The position numbers and the translations under genes were made by a program. A DNA stretch of 64,000 nucleotides from Ruminococcus flavefaciens (lineage in GTDB: Bacteria > Bacillota > Clostridia > Oscillospirales > Ruminococcaceae), in NCBI RefSeq assembly GCF_900108555.1, contig NZ_FNWV01000010.1, forward strand, positions 30,665 through 94,664, given 5' to 3'. Below, in pieces: positions 25,658 to 35,448 of this stretch. The first letter of the stretch is position 1, and each line of letters begins with the position of its first letter. Under the pieces are notes generated by a model, which searched no databases, was not told where the DNA came from, and was given only the letters and a program-made list of their open reading frames with translations.

Positions 25658-26635
25658 CTATATTGAAACATATTCTTCATCGGTGTTGAGCGGCTTGATA
25701 TGTTCGTCTATCCGCTCGCGGCATACATCATCGCCAATGACGATAAGCACGGGCTGTCCCTCATCTACAGGGGATATCTCAGTCTTTTCACGGGTTGCGT
25801 TGACTTTCAGCCAGCCCCCTTCAACAGGCAGAGAGCCCTTTATCCTGAAAATACTGCCGCAGCTCTCATCGTTCATTATCCTGCTGATAAGCGGCGATAT
25901 CTCGCCCTTATCAATATTTATATGCATGAAATAGTGTACCGAGCTCTGTATATCCTCGGGACTGAATTTCTTCACATAGCTCGAACCGCGATAGCCTGCA
26001 TTTTTGAAGAGCCTGTGATCGTCCTCGTCAAAAGTCTCCCAGTCCTTAGCGACTATATCGCGCATTGCAAGTCTGCGGTCACAGCGTATAGCTTCAAGGG
26101 CATGATTAACGTGAGATAATATACGCTCAGATGTTTGCTCAGTCGTTTCATTCTTTATATTACCAAGCTTGCTGAGAATAAGCTTTCCGCAGCAGGCTGC
26201 TTCCGAGCCGAGAAGGTACTCCATTTGCTCCGAAAGCTGCTCCTCCATTTCCGCATCAACGATAGTGAGTACGCTGCCTATCTCAAACCACCTGTCAAGG
26301 GGAGATTCATGGAGTATGTCGAAGAATTCGTCCATATCGAAAATGCCCGAAGGCTCGACAAGTACGCGGTCGAAATGCTGCATACCGAGAGAAATGAGCT
26401 GTGTCTTGAAGCGTCTTTTGTGGCAGTCCGCGTCGCAGCCCCCTGCTATCATTTCAAGGCGGCAGTTGTCGCATTTAAGTTCCTGCAATATCATCATATC
26501 TATATTGACAGCGCCGAAATCGTTTTCAAGAATGGCGATATTCTCGCCTTTATCTATGAAATGCCGCGCATATTTCATCAGGAACGTGGTCTTTCCCGAA
26601 CCGAGTATCCCCGTTATAAGGTCTATTTTTGTCAT
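25658..26635 (-). CDS. CobW/P47K family GTPase (metal chaperone-like)
   Basis: 325 residues, G3E GTPase. Walker A is GILGSGKTT (9-17), the Walker B region is VLVEPSGIFDMDE, and the C-terminal CobW domain starts near 215. The usual CxCC metal motif is replaced by CDNCRLEMIAGGCDADCHKR (four cysteines, about 55-74), and NKxD is SKLG. It may insert a metal into a client protein. It has its own promoter inside the gap after trpF. Not obviously related to tryptophan synthesis. Confidence 0.88.
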   Translation of the reverse strand: MTKIDLITGILGSGKTTFLMKYARHFIDKGENIAILENDFGAVNIDMMILQELKCDNCRLEMIAGGCDADCHKRRFKTQLISLGMQHFDRVLVEPSGIFDMDEFFDILHESPLDRWFEIGSVLTIVDAEMEEQLSEQMEYLLGSEAACCGKLILSKLGNIKNETTEQTSERILSHVNHALEAIRCDRRLAMRDIVAKDWETFDEDDHRLFKNAGYRGSSYVKKFSPEDIQSSVHYFMHINIDKGEISPLISRIMNDESCGSIFRIKGSLPVEGGWLKVNATREKTEISPVDEGQPVLIVIGDDVCRERIDEHIKPLNTDEEYVSI

Positions 26636-26639
26636 AAAA

Positions 26640-26717
26640 AACTGCCTCCTTCATATTTCAGTATAACACATCGGCTCATTCAAGTCAAATGTATATCTGA
26701 ATATTCAGGAAGCAGTT
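26640..26717 (-). promoter_or_regulatory. Terminator-like helix overlapping the cobW-type gene's ribosome site
   Basis: On the minus strand AACTGCTTCCT (3 bases after trpF stop) can pair with AGGAGGCAGTT (one G-U pair) just before TTTTTATG of the next gene. The 3' arm contains that gene's ribosome site and the T run abuts its start codon. Readthrough RNA from the trp operon would terminate or hide the ribosome site, while transcripts from the internal promoter (26660-26688) lack the 5' arm. Confidence 0.6.
26660..26688 (-). promoter_or_regulatory. Internal promoter of the CobW-like gene
   Basis: Minus strand: TTGACT, 17-bp spacer, TATACT. Confidence 0.75.
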
Positions 26718-26720
26718 TAT

Positions 26721-27314
26721 TCATTTTCTGACTGCCTGTGCAAAGGCGTTCATTTTGTCGAAGTCCTTTAAGCCGTCCACTTCAAGGCAGGAGCTTGCGT
26801 CAACTGCATAAGGTCGGAGCGTTTTTATCGCTTCACCTGCATTGTCGGCTGTAAGTCCGCCTGCAAGGAAGTATTCACGCTTTATCTCACCGATGACCGA
26901 CCAGTCAAAAGTCTCGCCCGAGCCTTGTCCCGAATCAAGCAGCACATAGTCCGCACAGCTGCTCTCAGCGGCTTTTATATCGGCTTTCGAGCGAACTTTA
27001 AATGCACGTATGACGCAGATACCCAGCTTTTTAAGTTCCGCTGCGTAATCCTCGCTCTCTTCCCCGTGAAGCTGCACAGCTCTTATAGCACCGCTGCGGA
27101 CTATGCCGATAACCTCCTCTATGGGCGAATTAACGAAAACTCCAACAGGTGTTATACTGCTGTCAAGCTTTTTCGTAAGCTGGGCAGCAGTCTCAGGCTG
27201 TACATATCTCTTGCTGGACTTTGCAAATACATATCCGATATACTCGGGCTTTATGCTGTTTGCATATTCAATATCGGCTTCTCTGCGCAGTCCGCACATC
27301 TTTATCTTTGTCAT
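26721..27314 (-). CDS. trpF: Phosphoribosylanthranilate isomerase
   Basis: Converts PRA to CdRP in tryptophan synthesis. 197 residues, TIM barrel with the catalytic KMCGLRREADI (Cys7) at the N terminus, LHGEESEDY, and the phosphate-binding LAGGLTADN and VDASSCLEV near the C terminus. It starts 1 bp after the trpC stop and is the last gene of the trp operon, ending in a terminator-like helix. Confidence 0.96.
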   Translation of the reverse strand: MTKIKMCGLRREADIEYANSIKPEYIGYVFAKSSKRYVQPETAAQLTKKLDSSITPVGVFVNSPIEEVIGIVRSGAIRAVQLHGEESEDYAAELKKLGICVIRAFKVRSKADIKAAESSCADYVLLDSGQGSGETFDWSVIGEIKREYFLAGGLTADNAGEAIKTLRPYAVDASSCLEVDGLKDFDKMNAFAQAVRK

Positions 27315-27315
27315 A

Positions 27316-28092
27316 TTATCCTTTCAGCTCAGCAAGCTTCGCTTTCTTATCAGCCGCGCGCATAAGAGTCTCGCCTATGAGAACTGCGTTGACTCCTGCT
27401 TCACGAAGAAGCCTTATATCCTCAGCGGACTGAACTCCGCTCTCGGATACGAAGCTCACATTTGCGGGAGCAAGCTCGCGCAAACGGCGGCTGTTGCCTG
27501 TATCTACAGAAAAATCCTTTAAATTACGGTTGTTGACACCGATGATGCGAGCTCCTGCGGCAACAGCCATGCGAAGCTCCGCTTCGTCGTGAGCTTCAAC
27601 GAGGGCTGATAATCCCAGCTCGTCGCATATGCCGATGTATTCGCTTATCTGCTCCTGAGTAAGTATCGAGCATATGAGCAGAACAGCCTTTGCGCCGAGA
27701 AGCTTTGCTTCATATATCATGTACTCATCTACTGTGAAGTCCTTACGGATACAAGGGATACTCACATTTGCAGCTATCTCACGGAGATATTCGTTGCTGC
27801 CCAGAAACCACTTAGGCTCTGTGAGTACTGAAATGCAGTCAGCTCCTGCTGCTTCGTACTCCTTTGCAATGGTGAGATAAGGGAAGTCCTCGGCTATAAC
27901 GCCCTTTGAGGGAGAAGCCTTCTTGCACTCGCATATAAAAGCGATATCGTCCTTCTTCAGTGCATTTTCAAACTCGAACTTTCCCTTTGGCAGTTCAAGT
28001 GCCAGCTTTTTTATATGATCTGCTGAAATATCCTTCTTAGCAGCCTCCACACGCTCACGGGCATGGTCGGCAAGCTTGTCAAGTATAGTCAT
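27316..28092 (-). CDS. trpC: Indole-3-glycerol-phosphate synthase
   Basis: Ring closure of CdRP to indole-glycerol phosphate. 258 residues with CKKASPSKGVIAEDF (the Lys-Ser motif, about 54-68), CIRKDFTVDEYM (about 114-125), and IGVNNRNLKDF. Lies 8 bp after trpD and 1 bp before trpF. Confidence 0.97.
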   Translation of the reverse strand: MTILDKLADHARERVEAAKKDISADHIKKLALELPKGKFEFENALKKDDIAFICECKKASPSKGVIAEDFPYLTIAKEYEAAGADCISVLTEPKWFLGSNEYLREIAANVSIPCIRKDFTVDEYMIYEAKLLGAKAVLLICSILTQEQISEYIGICDELGLSALVEAHDEAELRMAVAAGARIIGVNNRNLKDFSVDTGNSRRLRELAPANVSFVSESGVQSAEDIRLLREAGVNAVLIGETLMRAADKKAKLAELKG

Positions 28093-28100
28093 TTTCCACC

Positions 28101-29120
28101 TCAGTTATTGGACTCTGCTACGAATTTATCCATAGTTTCAAGTGCCTTGCCGCTGTCGATAAGCTCGGCTGCCTTTGCAACACCGTCTGCCATAGACTCA
28201 GCCTTGCCGCCGATATATATAGCTGCACCTGCATTGAGAAGAACTGCGTTTCTCTTGTGTCCCTTTATCTCGCCTGCAAGGATACCGCGTGTTATAGCTG
28301 CATTCTCCTCAGGTGTACCGCCCTTGAGGTCGTCCTTTGTGCAGCGTTCAAAGCCGAACTGCTCGGGAGTTATCTTATAATTCTTCATCCAGCCGTCCTT
28401 GTACTCGCATACAGCAGTAGGTGCGCTCAGTGATATCTCATCAAGCTTGTCTGTGCCGAATACTACCATACCGTTCTTTGAACCCAGCTTCATAAGTACC
28501 TCTGCAACAGGTTCAAGAAGAACTCTGTCATATACACCGAGAAGGTGATGATTAGGGCAGGCAGGATTTGTAAGAGGTCCGAGGATATTGAAAACAGTTC
28601 TGAAGCCAAGTTCCTTACGGATAGGTCCTACGTACTTCATGGAAGTATGATATTTCTGAGCGAAGAAGAAGCAGAAGCCAACGTTTTCAAGAAGCTGTCT
28701 GCACTTTTCAGGCTCAAGATTTATATTTGCGCCGAGAGCTTCGAGACAGTCAGCAGTTCCCGAAAGTGAAGATGCAGCACGGTTGCCGTGCTTTGATACC
28801 TTTATACCTGCTGCTGCGATAACAAATGCGGAAGTTGTTGAGATATTGAAGCTGTGAGCATTATCTCCGCCTGTTCCGACAATTTCAAGAAGATCCATGT
28901 TATGCTCGAACTTTATAGCTGCATCACGCATAGCAGCTGCACAGCCTGTTATCTCGTCTATTGTCTCAGCCTTTGTGCTCTTTGTGGAAAGAGCTGCAAG
29001 AAAAGCTGCATTCTGTGTAGGAGTTGTCTCTCCTGCCATGATCTCGGATATTACCTTGTAAGCCTCATCATATGTCAGATCCTGCTTGTCAACGATCTTT
29101 TCGATTGCCTCTTTGATCAT
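28101..29120 (-). CDS. trpD: Anthranilate phosphoribosyltransferase
   Basis: Joins anthranilate to PRPP. 339 residues with the PRPP loop [14 protein letters not shown] (about 82-95), KHGNRAASS, and the metal site [10 protein letters not shown]. Start by the context AAAGGAG upstream. It follows a 327-bp repeat-filled gap after trpA; no convincing promoter was seen in that gap, so it may still be read from the trp T-box promoter. Confidence 0.97.
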   Translation of the reverse strand: MIKEAIEKIVDKQDLTYDEAYKVISEIMAGETTPTQNAAFLAALSTKSTKAETIDEITGCAAAMRDAAIKFEHNMDLLEIVGTGGDNAHSFNISTTSAFVIAAAGIKVSKHGNRAASSLSGTADCLEALGANINLEPEKCRQLLENVGFCFFFAQKYHTSMKYVGPIRKELGFRTVFNILGPLTNPACPNHHLLGVYDRVLLEPVAEVLMKLGSKNGMVVFGTDKLDEISLSAPTAVCEYKDGWMKNYKITPEQFGFERCTKDDLKGGTPEENAAITRGILAGEIKGHKRNAVLLNAGAAIYIGGKAESMADGVAKAAELIDSGKALETMDKFVAESNN

Positions 29121-29447
29121 AATTAAAACTCCTTTATATTATAATTTACATTTGTAGGGGACGGCGCAGCTAACAGCTGCACCTACTCTCTGTCCTACGG
29201 ACATCTCCCTACACTGTAGGAAGTCACTCGACGTCCCTTGCAGGGGCGGATATTATCCGCCCGTGATACAACAATAATATCTACGGGGCGATGTGGGCAT
29301 CGCCCCGTACAATGGGATAACGGCTCAAAGCATAATTCAGCAAATCACGCGATGTTATTCGCCTTTTATTCATTCCCCCTCGCGGCGATACCTTTTCTTT
29401 TCGCAGGTATTTTATCGCGGAGCAAGGGTGCAGCGTCACGCTGCAAA
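29121..29447. repeat. Repeat-filled gap inside the trp operon
   Basis: 327 bp between trpA and trpD. It contains TGTAGGGGACGGCGCAGCTAA (29151), GGGGCGGATATTATCCGCCC (29242), GGGGCGATGTGGGCATCGCCCC (29285), a CGGCGATACC...GGTATTTTATCGC inverted repeat (29382-29420) and GCAGCGTCACGCTGC (29430). These are members of the palindromic family. No gene. Confidence 0.8.
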
Positions 29448-30224
29448 TTATGCTTTCGCTACCGCTTCTTTCATTTCCTTAACGTATTCACCTACATAAG
29501 GTGCTGCGTCCTTGCCGTACTTTTCAAGTATCTTGATTATAGCCGAACCTACGATAGCTCCGTCGGATACAGCTGCCATAGCCTGTGCCTGCTCGGGCTT
29601 TGAGATACCGAAGCCAACTGCACATGGTACATTTGTATTCTCACGCACTACCTTTACGAGGTCACCGATGTTTGTTGTTATCTCGCTTCTCATGCCTGTA
29701 ACTCCGAGGCTTGAAACGATGTAGATAAAGCCCTCTGCTTCCTTCGCTATCATTGCGATGCGGTTCTCAGATGTAGGTGCGATAAGTGAGATAAGGTCAA
29801 CTCCGTACTGCTTTGCTACTGCTGAAAACTCATCTTTTTCCTCAAACGGAAGATCGGGAAGTATGATACCGTCAACTCCGCATTCGCAGCATCTTGCCAT
29901 AAATCTCTCTGCATCGTAGGAGAATACAACGTTTGCATATGTCATAAATACAAAAGGTATCTTTACGTCTTTGCGGAGCTCCTTTACAAGCTCAAATACC
30001 TTGTCTGTTGTTACTCCGCCTGCAAGTGCGCGGATATTTGCCCCCTGTATAACAGGACCTTCTGCTGTAGGATCGGAAAAAGGTATACCAAGCTCGATAA
30101 GGTCTGCGCCGTTCTCTGCTGCTGCACGAACTACCTTTGCAGTAGTTTCAAGGTCGGGATCACCGCAGGTTATAAATGGTATGAATGCCTTTCCGTTTTC
30201 AAATGCTGATCTGATATTACTCAT
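29448..30224 (-). CDS. trpA: Tryptophan synthase alpha chain
   Basis: Cleaves indole-glycerol phosphate to indole, passed to TrpB. 258 residues from the ATG at 30224 ([20 protein letters not shown]), chosen over an earlier in-frame ATG because GGGGAGGATATCT lies directly upstream. Motifs: the catalytic Glu in [16 protein letters not shown] and the catalytic Asp in ILPDLPFEE. Overlaps the trpB stop by 8 bp. Confidence 0.96.
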   Translation of the reverse strand: MSNIRSAFENGKAFIPFITCGDPDLETTAKVVRAAAENGADLIELGIPFSDPTAEGPVIQGANIRALAGGVTTDKVFELVKELRKDVKIPFVFMTYANVVFSYDAERFMARCCECGVDGIILPDLPFEEKDEFSAVAKQYGVDLISLIAPTSENRIAMIAKEAEGFIYIVSSLGVTGMRSEITTNIGDLVKVVRENTNVPCAVGFGISKPEQAQAMAAVSDGAIVGSAIIKILEKYGKDAAPYVGEYVKEMKEAVAKA

Positions 30225-31407
30225 AGATATCCTCCCCTCTGTAACGTGCGATAGCTGCACAGTCCTTATCGCCGCGTCCTGATACTGTTACGATTATTAT
30301 TTTGTCCTTGTCCATTGTAGGAGCAAGCTTCATAGCATAAGCTATTGCGTGTGCAGACTCTATTGCAGGGATAATACCCTCTGTACGTGAAAGATACTCG
30401 AAAGCATTTACTGCTTCGTCATCTGTTATCGGCACATATTCAGCTCTGCCGATATCGTGAAGATGTGCGTGCTCAGGACCTACGCCCGGATAGTCAAGAC
30501 CTGCCGAGATAGAATAAACAGGTGCTATCTGACCATATTCGTCCTGACAGAAGTATGACTTCATACCGTGGAATATACCAATTCTTCCTGTGTTTACTGT
30601 TGCAGCTGTCTCGAATGAGTCGATGCCTCTGCCTGCTGCCTCACAGCCGATAAGACGTACTCCCTCATCGGGGATATAGTGGTAGAAGCTTCCGATAGCG
30701 TTTGAGCCGCCGCCTACGCAGGCGATGACTGCATCGGGAAGTCTGCCCTCAGCCTCAAGTATCTGAGCTCTTGACTCACGGGAAATAACTGCCTGAAAAT
30801 CACGTACTATAGTCGGGAAGGGGTGTGGTCCCATAACTGAACCGAGGCAGTAATGTGTATCCGAGATACGTGAAGTCCACTCACGCATTGCCTCTGAAAC
30901 AGCATCTTTAAGTGTAGCTGTACCTGTTTTTACAGGGACAACGTCTGCGCCGAGGAGCTTCATACGGTAAACGTTGAGAGCCTGTCTCTTTGTGTCCTCT
31001 TCGCCCATGAATACTACGCACTCCATATCAAGGAGAGCTGCTGCTGTTGCAGTAGCAACACCGTGCTGACCTGCACCTGTCTCTGCGATAAGTCTTTTCT
31101 TGCTCATTTTCTTAGCAAGAAGAGCCTGTCCGAGAACGTTGTTGATCTTGTGTGAACCTGTGTGGTTGAGGTCCTCGCGCTTTAAGTATATCTTAGCACC
31201 GCCAAGCTCTCTTGTGAGCTTATCTGCGCGGTAGAGCAGTGAAGGTCTGCCTGCATAGTTGTTGAGAAGCTCTGTAAGCTCTCTGTTGAACTCGGGATCG
31301 TTCTTATAGTGATCGTAAGCCTCTTCAAGCTCAATGATCGCATTCATAAGCGTTTCGGGGATATACTGTCCGCCGTGTACGCCAAATCTTCCTTTTGACT
31401 GTGACAT
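30217..31407 (-). CDS. trpB: Tryptophan synthase beta chain
   Basis: PLP enzyme joining indole and serine. 396 residues from [20 protein letters not shown], start at 31407 behind AGAAAGG; the longer in-frame start is not needed. The PLP lysine lies in HTGSHKINN, and the phosphate loop is [10 protein letters not shown]. Coupled to trpA by an 8-bp overlap. Separated from trpG by a 193-bp repeat-containing gap. Confidence 0.97.
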   Translation of the reverse strand: MSQSKGRFGVHGGQYIPETLMNAIIELEEAYDHYKNDPEFNRELTELLNNYAGRPSLLYRADKLTRELGGAKIYLKREDLNHTGSHKINNVLGQALLAKKMSKKRLIAETGAGQHGVATATAAALLDMECVVFMGEEDTKRQALNVYRMKLLGADVVPVKTGTATLKDAVSEAMREWTSRISDTHYCLGSVMGPHPFPTIVRDFQAVISRESRAQILEAEGRLPDAVIACVGGGSNAIGSFYHYIPDEGVRLIGCEAAGRGIDSFETAATVNTGRIGIFHGMKSYFCQDEYGQIAPVYSISAGLDYPGVGPEHAHLHDIGRAEYVPITDDEAVNAFEYLSRTEGIIPAIESAHAIAYAMKLAPTMDKDKIIIVTVSGRGDKDCAAIARYRGEDIYE

Positions 31408-31432
31408 GATATCTTTCCTTTCTGTTTCAGCC

Positions 31433-31612
31433 ATTAGCCGTTAGCTATCAGCCGTTAGCATTTGCAGGGAACATCTCCCTACGGTTCATTTTTATCTGTC
31501 GGGCAAACAACTCTGCATATAGCATTGCCAGCCAAATCAAAGATTTGGGTCACTGCTTAACTGTTCGCCCCTGCAAAGTTCTTAGTTCTTAGCTCTTAGT
31601 TCATAATTCTAT
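31433..31612. repeat. Stutter repeats between trpG and trpB
   Basis: Contains TTAGCCGTTAGCTATCAGCC (about 31435) and AGTTCTTAGTTCTTAGCTC (about 31578), both reiterated short words, around a remnant palindromic unit (GTCGGGCAAACAA ... CTGTTCGCCCCTGCA). Confidence 0.7.
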
Positions 31613-32167
31613 GAAGTTCCTGAGCATTATCTTTCCATCGGGAGTCATGATCGACTCAGGGTGGAACTGAACTCCGTATATCGGGTATTCCTTGTGCTGT
31701 ACTGCCATTACCTCGCCGTCATCGGCAAGTGCTGTAACTTCGAGACAATCGGGAAGCGTACTTGCATCTGCTGCAAGAGAATGATATCTTGCAACGGGAG
31801 CTCCCTCGTCTATTCCCTTGAATAACGGGCTGTTGTTCATAAAGCTTATAACGGACTGCTTTCCGTGCATAAGCTCCTTTGCGTAGGTAACTGTTGCACC
31901 GTATGCTGCGCATATTGCCTGATGACCGAGACAAACACCGAGAGTCGGTATCTTCTGGCACACTGTTTTTGCAGCCTCGATTATGATGCCTGCGTCCTCG
32001 GGACGTCCCGGTCCCGGTGAGAGGATTATACGCTGCGGATTGAGCTTTTCTATCTCCGCAACAGTCATCTCGTCGTTTCTTATTACCTTTATATCAGGCT
32101 CTATAGCTCCTATAAGCTGATACAGGTTATAGGAGAAGCTGTCGTAATTATCTATGAGAAGTATCAT
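31601..32167 (-). CDS. trpG: Anthranilate synthase component II (glutamine amidotransferase)
   Basis: Supplies ammonia to TrpE. 188 residues, class I amidotransferase with LGVCLGHQAICAAYG (nucleophilic Cys, about 78), SPGPGRPEDAG, and VQFHPESIMTPDG. The start overlaps the trpE stop by 4 bp (ATGA), so the subunits are coupled. Could also serve aminodeoxychorismate synthase (PabA), as in some Firmicutes. Confidence 0.96.
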   Translation of the reverse strand: MILLIDNYDSFSYNLYQLIGAIEPDIKVIRNDEMTVAEIEKLNPQRIILSPGPGRPEDAGIIIEAAKTVCQKIPTLGVCLGHQAICAAYGATVTYAKELMHGKQSVISFMNNSPLFKGIDEGAPVARYHSLAADASTLPDCLEVTALADDGEVMAVQHKEYPIYGVQFHPESIMTPDGKIMLRNFIEL

Positions 32168-33630
32168 GCATCTGCCTCCTCTGCAAGTTTAAGAGCGTTG
32201 ACTACTGCCGCAGCCTTGTTTATGCACTCCTGATATTCCTTTTCGGGAACTGAGTCTGCAACTATTCCTGCGCCGCTTCTTACGAATACCTTGCCGTTTT
32301 TCTTATATGCGATACGGATAGCGATACAGGTATCAAGATTTCCTGTAAAGTCGATGTATCCTATTGCTCCGCCGTAAATTCCGCGCTTGTTGTTTTCGAG
32401 TTCTGCAATGAGCTGGCAGGCTCTTATCTTGGGAGCACCCGAAAGCGTACCTGCGGGGAGTACGGCACTTACTGCGTCTATACCGTCAAACTCTTCCCTG
32501 ATCTCTCCGCGTACTGTAGAGCCTATGTGCATTACGTGGGAATATCTCTCGATGCTGTGGAGCTTTTCCACCTCAACGCTTCCGAACTTGCTTATCTTGC
32601 CCAGATCGTTTCTTCCGAGGTCAACAAGCATATTATGCTCTGCAAGCTCCTTTTCGTCCTTGAGAAGTCCTTCCTCAAGCTCTTTGTCCTCTTTTTCAGT
32701 CTTGCCTCTCGGTCTTGTGCCTGCAAGAGGGAATGTGTGGAGGACTCCGTCCTCAAGCTTTACGAGAGTCTCAGGTGATGCACCTGCTATCTCTACATCT
32801 GTTCCCGAAAAATAGAACATATACGGTGAAGGATTTATAGTTCTCAGCACTCTGTAGGTATTGAGGAGACTGCCCTCAAACTCAGCACTGAGTCTGTTTG
32901 AAAGGACTATCTGGAAGATATCTCCATCGTGGATATGATGCTTTGCCTTTTCCACCATTTCGCAGTACTCTTCCTTGCTGAAAAGTGCTGTAACTTCACT
33001 TTTAAGGTGTCCTGCCGTTTCTTTCTTACGGTCGCCGTTCCTGAGCAGATCAGCCATTTGCTGGAGTTCAAGCTTTGCCTTGTTGTAGCCTGCTTCACCT
33101 TCATCAAGCTTCATATTTGCTATAAGTATGAGCTTCTGACGGAAGTTGTCGAATGCGATGACCTTATCGAAAAGCATCAGGTCTACGTCCTTGAAGTTCT
33201 CTGTATCCTCGGTCTTTATACGCAGTGTCTTTTCTGTATAAGCAAGGAAATCATATGAGAAATATCCCACAAATCCGCCTGTGAAAGTTGGAAGATAATC
33301 GAATTTAGGACTTCTGTACTTTTCAAGTATCTGTCTGATCTGTACAGACGGATCTTCTGATGTCATTTTAACATCACCTATGGTGAGCTCGTTTCCGCAG
33401 GCAGTTATCTGTGTCTTCGGATCAAAACCGAGAAATGTGTATCTGCCCCACTTTTCCTTTTCTGCCACAGATTCAAGCATATAGCAGTGTGTGGAAACAT
33501 TTTTCAGTGTCATTATAGCCTCGATAGGGGTACAGATATCAGACATTATCTCACAGCTTACGGGAACAATGTCATATTTTCCGCTCTTGGCTATTTCTTG
33601 TACTGTACTGAATTCGGGTAAAAATTTCAT
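32164..33630 (-). CDS. trpE: Anthranilate synthase component I
   Basis: Converts chorismate and ammonia to anthranilate. 488 residues with the tryptophan feedback element MLESVAEKEKWGRYTFLG (LLES...S-like, about 50-67), HNMLVDLGRNDLGKISKFG, and IRACQLIAELENNKRGIYGG in the chorismate-binding domain. Ribosome site GCGGAGGTG. First gene of the operon, 33 bp downstream of the T-box terminator. Confidence 0.97.
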   Translation of the reverse strand: MKFLPEFSTVQEIAKSGKYDIVPVSCEIMSDICTPIEAIMTLKNVSTHCYMLESVAEKEKWGRYTFLGFDPKTQITACGNELTIGDVKMTSEDPSVQIRQILEKYRSPKFDYLPTFTGGFVGYFSYDFLAYTEKTLRIKTEDTENFKDVDLMLFDKVIAFDNFRQKLILIANMKLDEGEAGYNKAKLELQQMADLLRNGDRKKETAGHLKSEVTALFSKEEYCEMVEKAKHHIHDGDIFQIVLSNRLSAEFEGSLLNTYRVLRTINPSPYMFYFSGTDVEIAGASPETLVKLEDGVLHTFPLAGTRPRGKTEKEDKELEEGLLKDEKELAEHNMLVDLGRNDLGKISKFGSVEVEKLHSIERYSHVMHIGSTVRGEIREEFDGIDAVSAVLPAGTLSGAPKIRACQLIAELENNKRGIYGGAIGYIDFTGNLDTCIAIRIAYKKNGKVFVRSGAGIVADSVPEKEYQECINKAAAVVNALKLAEEADA

Positions 33631-33662
33631 AAAAGCACCTCCGCTGAACTGTCATGGGAAAT

Positions 33663-33995
33663 AAAAAAGTCCTTGACAGAACAATATGATCTGTCAAGGA
33701 CGAATATACTTATCCGCGGTACCACCTTGATTCACGGCTTTGCCGTGCGCTTTACAGGATACTATCATATCCCTGATGCTTAACGCACATCTTAACGTTG
33801 CAGAATACTCTGGAAAATATTGCAGGTTCATCTTACTGCACCGCGACAGGCTTTATTCCATGCATCGCGTTCACCCATTTGACTGCACCCTCGGCGGTCC
33901 ATTTGCTAATCTGTTTTTCACCTGACTCTCAGCATCGCAGGCTCTCTGTGGAATCATAATTAACTTTATCTCCGCGTCAACGGTTTACTCATGGA
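33663..33995 (-). promoter_or_regulatory. T-box riboswitch (tRNA-Trp) controlling the trp operon
   Basis: On the minus strand: stem I with GAGATAAAG and the GCTGAGAGTCAGG element, a specifier loop reading AAATGGACCGCC in which TGG (Trp) is followed by A, the T-box sequence AAGGTGGTACCGCGG (about 33713-33727), and a terminator GTCCTTGACAGA / TCTGTCAAGGAC followed by TTTTTT (33663-33701). Uncharged tRNA-Trp is expected to allow readthrough into trpE. Confidence 0.95.
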
Positions 33996-33998
33996 TTA

Positions 33999-34027
33999 AT
34001 TATAGCACCTGTTTTTTTCTATGTCAA
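33999..34027 (-). promoter_or_regulatory. Promoter of the trp operon
   Basis: Minus strand: TTGACA, 17-bp spacer, TATAAT, just upstream of the T-box. Confidence 0.88.
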
Positions 34028-34062
34028 TAACGCCGAAAATATTTTTTATATTTAATCAAAGG

Positions 34063-34476
34063 TCATATGATAATGCCGCTGAAATGGTCTATCTCGTGCT
34101 GTATTATCTCTGCCTCAAAATCGCGGAATATGCCGCGGCGGCGTTTGAATTTCTTGTCAAGATACTCCACTGTGATTATATTATGGCGCGTAACGGGACG
34201 AACTCCGTCAAGCGAAAGGCAGCCCTCCTCGGTATCATATGTCTCCTTTGACTTATCTACTATGACAGGATTTATCATAGCCACGTATTCATCGCCTATA
34301 AGTGCCACAAGTATAGTCTTATTTACTCCTATCATATTGGCAGCCATGCCCACGCAGCGTTCCTCGTTTGCCTTTACCGTGTCAAGAAGATCGCGTACAG
34401 TCTGCATATCCGCTTTAGTTGCCGCTTCCGATCTTATGCTCAGTATCTCCTTATCTCTGACGATTTCCTTTATCAT
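34063..34476 (-). CDS. def: Peptide deformylase (variant)
   Basis: Removes the formyl group from nascent proteins. Start at 34476 (MIKEIVRDKE), because AAAGGGCAAAGGG lies just upstream; longer frames overlap promoter-like DNA. 137 residues, on the short side. Motif 2 EGCLSL and motif 3 QHEIDH (metal Cys, His, His and catalytic Glu) are intact. Motif 1, usually GxGxAAxQ, is GMAANMIG with Met for Gln, seen in a clostridial subgroup (recall). It may therefore be a secondary deformylase. Transcribed towards rather than away from the trp region. Confidence 0.88.
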   Translation of the reverse strand: MIKEIVRDKEILSIRSEAATKADMQTVRDLLDTVKANEERCVGMAANMIGVNKTILVALIGDEYVAMINPVIVDKSKETYDTEEGCLSLDGVRPVTRHNIITVEYLDKKFKRRRGIFRDFEAEIIQHEIDHFSGIII

Positions 34477-34571
34477 GCCCTTTGCCCTTTCGTTTTTTGT
34501 TTTATCATACCACATCAGTCCGCAGCTGTCAAGGACAATGAGAACTGCACATAATTTTTGATACAAAAATG

Positions 34572-34600
34572 TTTACATCAAAGATAAAAAGTGATATAAT
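34572..34600 (+). promoter_or_regulatory. Promoter of the membrane protein and yifB genes
   Basis: TTTACA, 17-bp spacer, TATAAT, 35 bp before the ATG at 34636. Confidence 0.85.
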
Positions 34601-34635
34601 AATATAGACCATAATTTTTTATACTGGAGAATTAT

Positions 34636-35436
34636 ATGGAATTCAAGAAAAACCCTGAACTGATCGAAAAGCCCGACCACGCTCACTATCCCGTGTGCCG
34701 CGGAAGGCTTGACGAAATAGAAGAAATAAGCCGAAAGACCTTTTTCTACACCCTCGCTGTAAGCGGTATATTGGCATTTTTCTCTCTGCTTCAGGTACCT
34801 ATGCATCTGGCAGGCTGGGTACCTCTCATGTTCACTATACAGGATACGGTCGCATTCAACATGGGCGCTGGCTTCAGCCTTTTCCAGCTGATCATGTGTC
34901 TGGTCATTGCAGGAATATCTCTCATCGGCTGTACAAAACACAAAATAGCCACTGTTATCATGTTCTTTCTGTACGTTCTGACGTTTGTATGTTCATTGAT
35001 CGCAAGGATCTCGGCATTTGATTTCATAACTGCTATTATCGGCATTGGCGGAATGTATGTAAGCTCAGGTTCGCTTAAAGGATATTCGGATTACAAGCAG
35101 CTGAGGAACACTGAGGGCTTCCCTATATTCAGCACTGTCCTTGCCGACCATGATGACATGAAGAAAAACAGTCCCAACGGCTATAACAAAAGACATTTTG
35201 AAAAGCTTCTGCGCGAAAAAGCTTTGCGCGAACGCAATATAGCTCCAAATGCAGCAGGCGGCAGACAGCCTGTCCCGAACCTTACTAAGCCGCAGTCTGC
35301 TGATACGAACGATATCGGCGGAATGCCTGCACTGAATGTCGCAAGGCAAAACCGCAATTTATCGGTGGGACAGAAATTCGTACCCAAAGATCATAAAGAG
35401 GTGTTTTTTTCTGACAGCACGTTAAAATTGAAATAA
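34636..35436 (+). CDS. Four-helix membrane protein, unknown
   Basis: 266 residues. A cytosolic start (MEFKKNPELIEKPDHAHYPV) is followed by about four membrane helices (about 38-56, 62-82, 84-106, 112-140), then a charged C-terminal tail of about 110 residues with KKNSPNGYNKRHFEKLLREK and a Pro/Asn-rich stretch. No family recognised. It lies 12 bp upstream of yifB and is probably co-transcribed. Confidence 0.8.
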   Translation: MEFKKNPELIEKPDHAHYPVCRGRLDEIEEISRKTFFYTLAVSGILAFFSLLQVPMHLAGWVPLMFTIQDTVAFNMGAGFSLFQLIMCLVIAGISLIGCTKHKIATVIMFFLYVLTFVCSLIARISAFDFITAIIGIGGMYVSSGSLKGYSDYKQLRNTEGFPIFSTVLADHDDMKKNSPNGYNKRHFEKLLREKALRERNIAPNAAGGRQPVPNLTKPQSADTNDIGGMPALNVARQNRNLSVGQKFVPKDHKEVFFSDSTLKLK

Positions 35437-35448
35437 GGGGGACATATT

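Noticed and set aside
30225..30260. Longer start of trpA
   Set aside because: A well-placed GGGGAGG site and family alignment support 30224.
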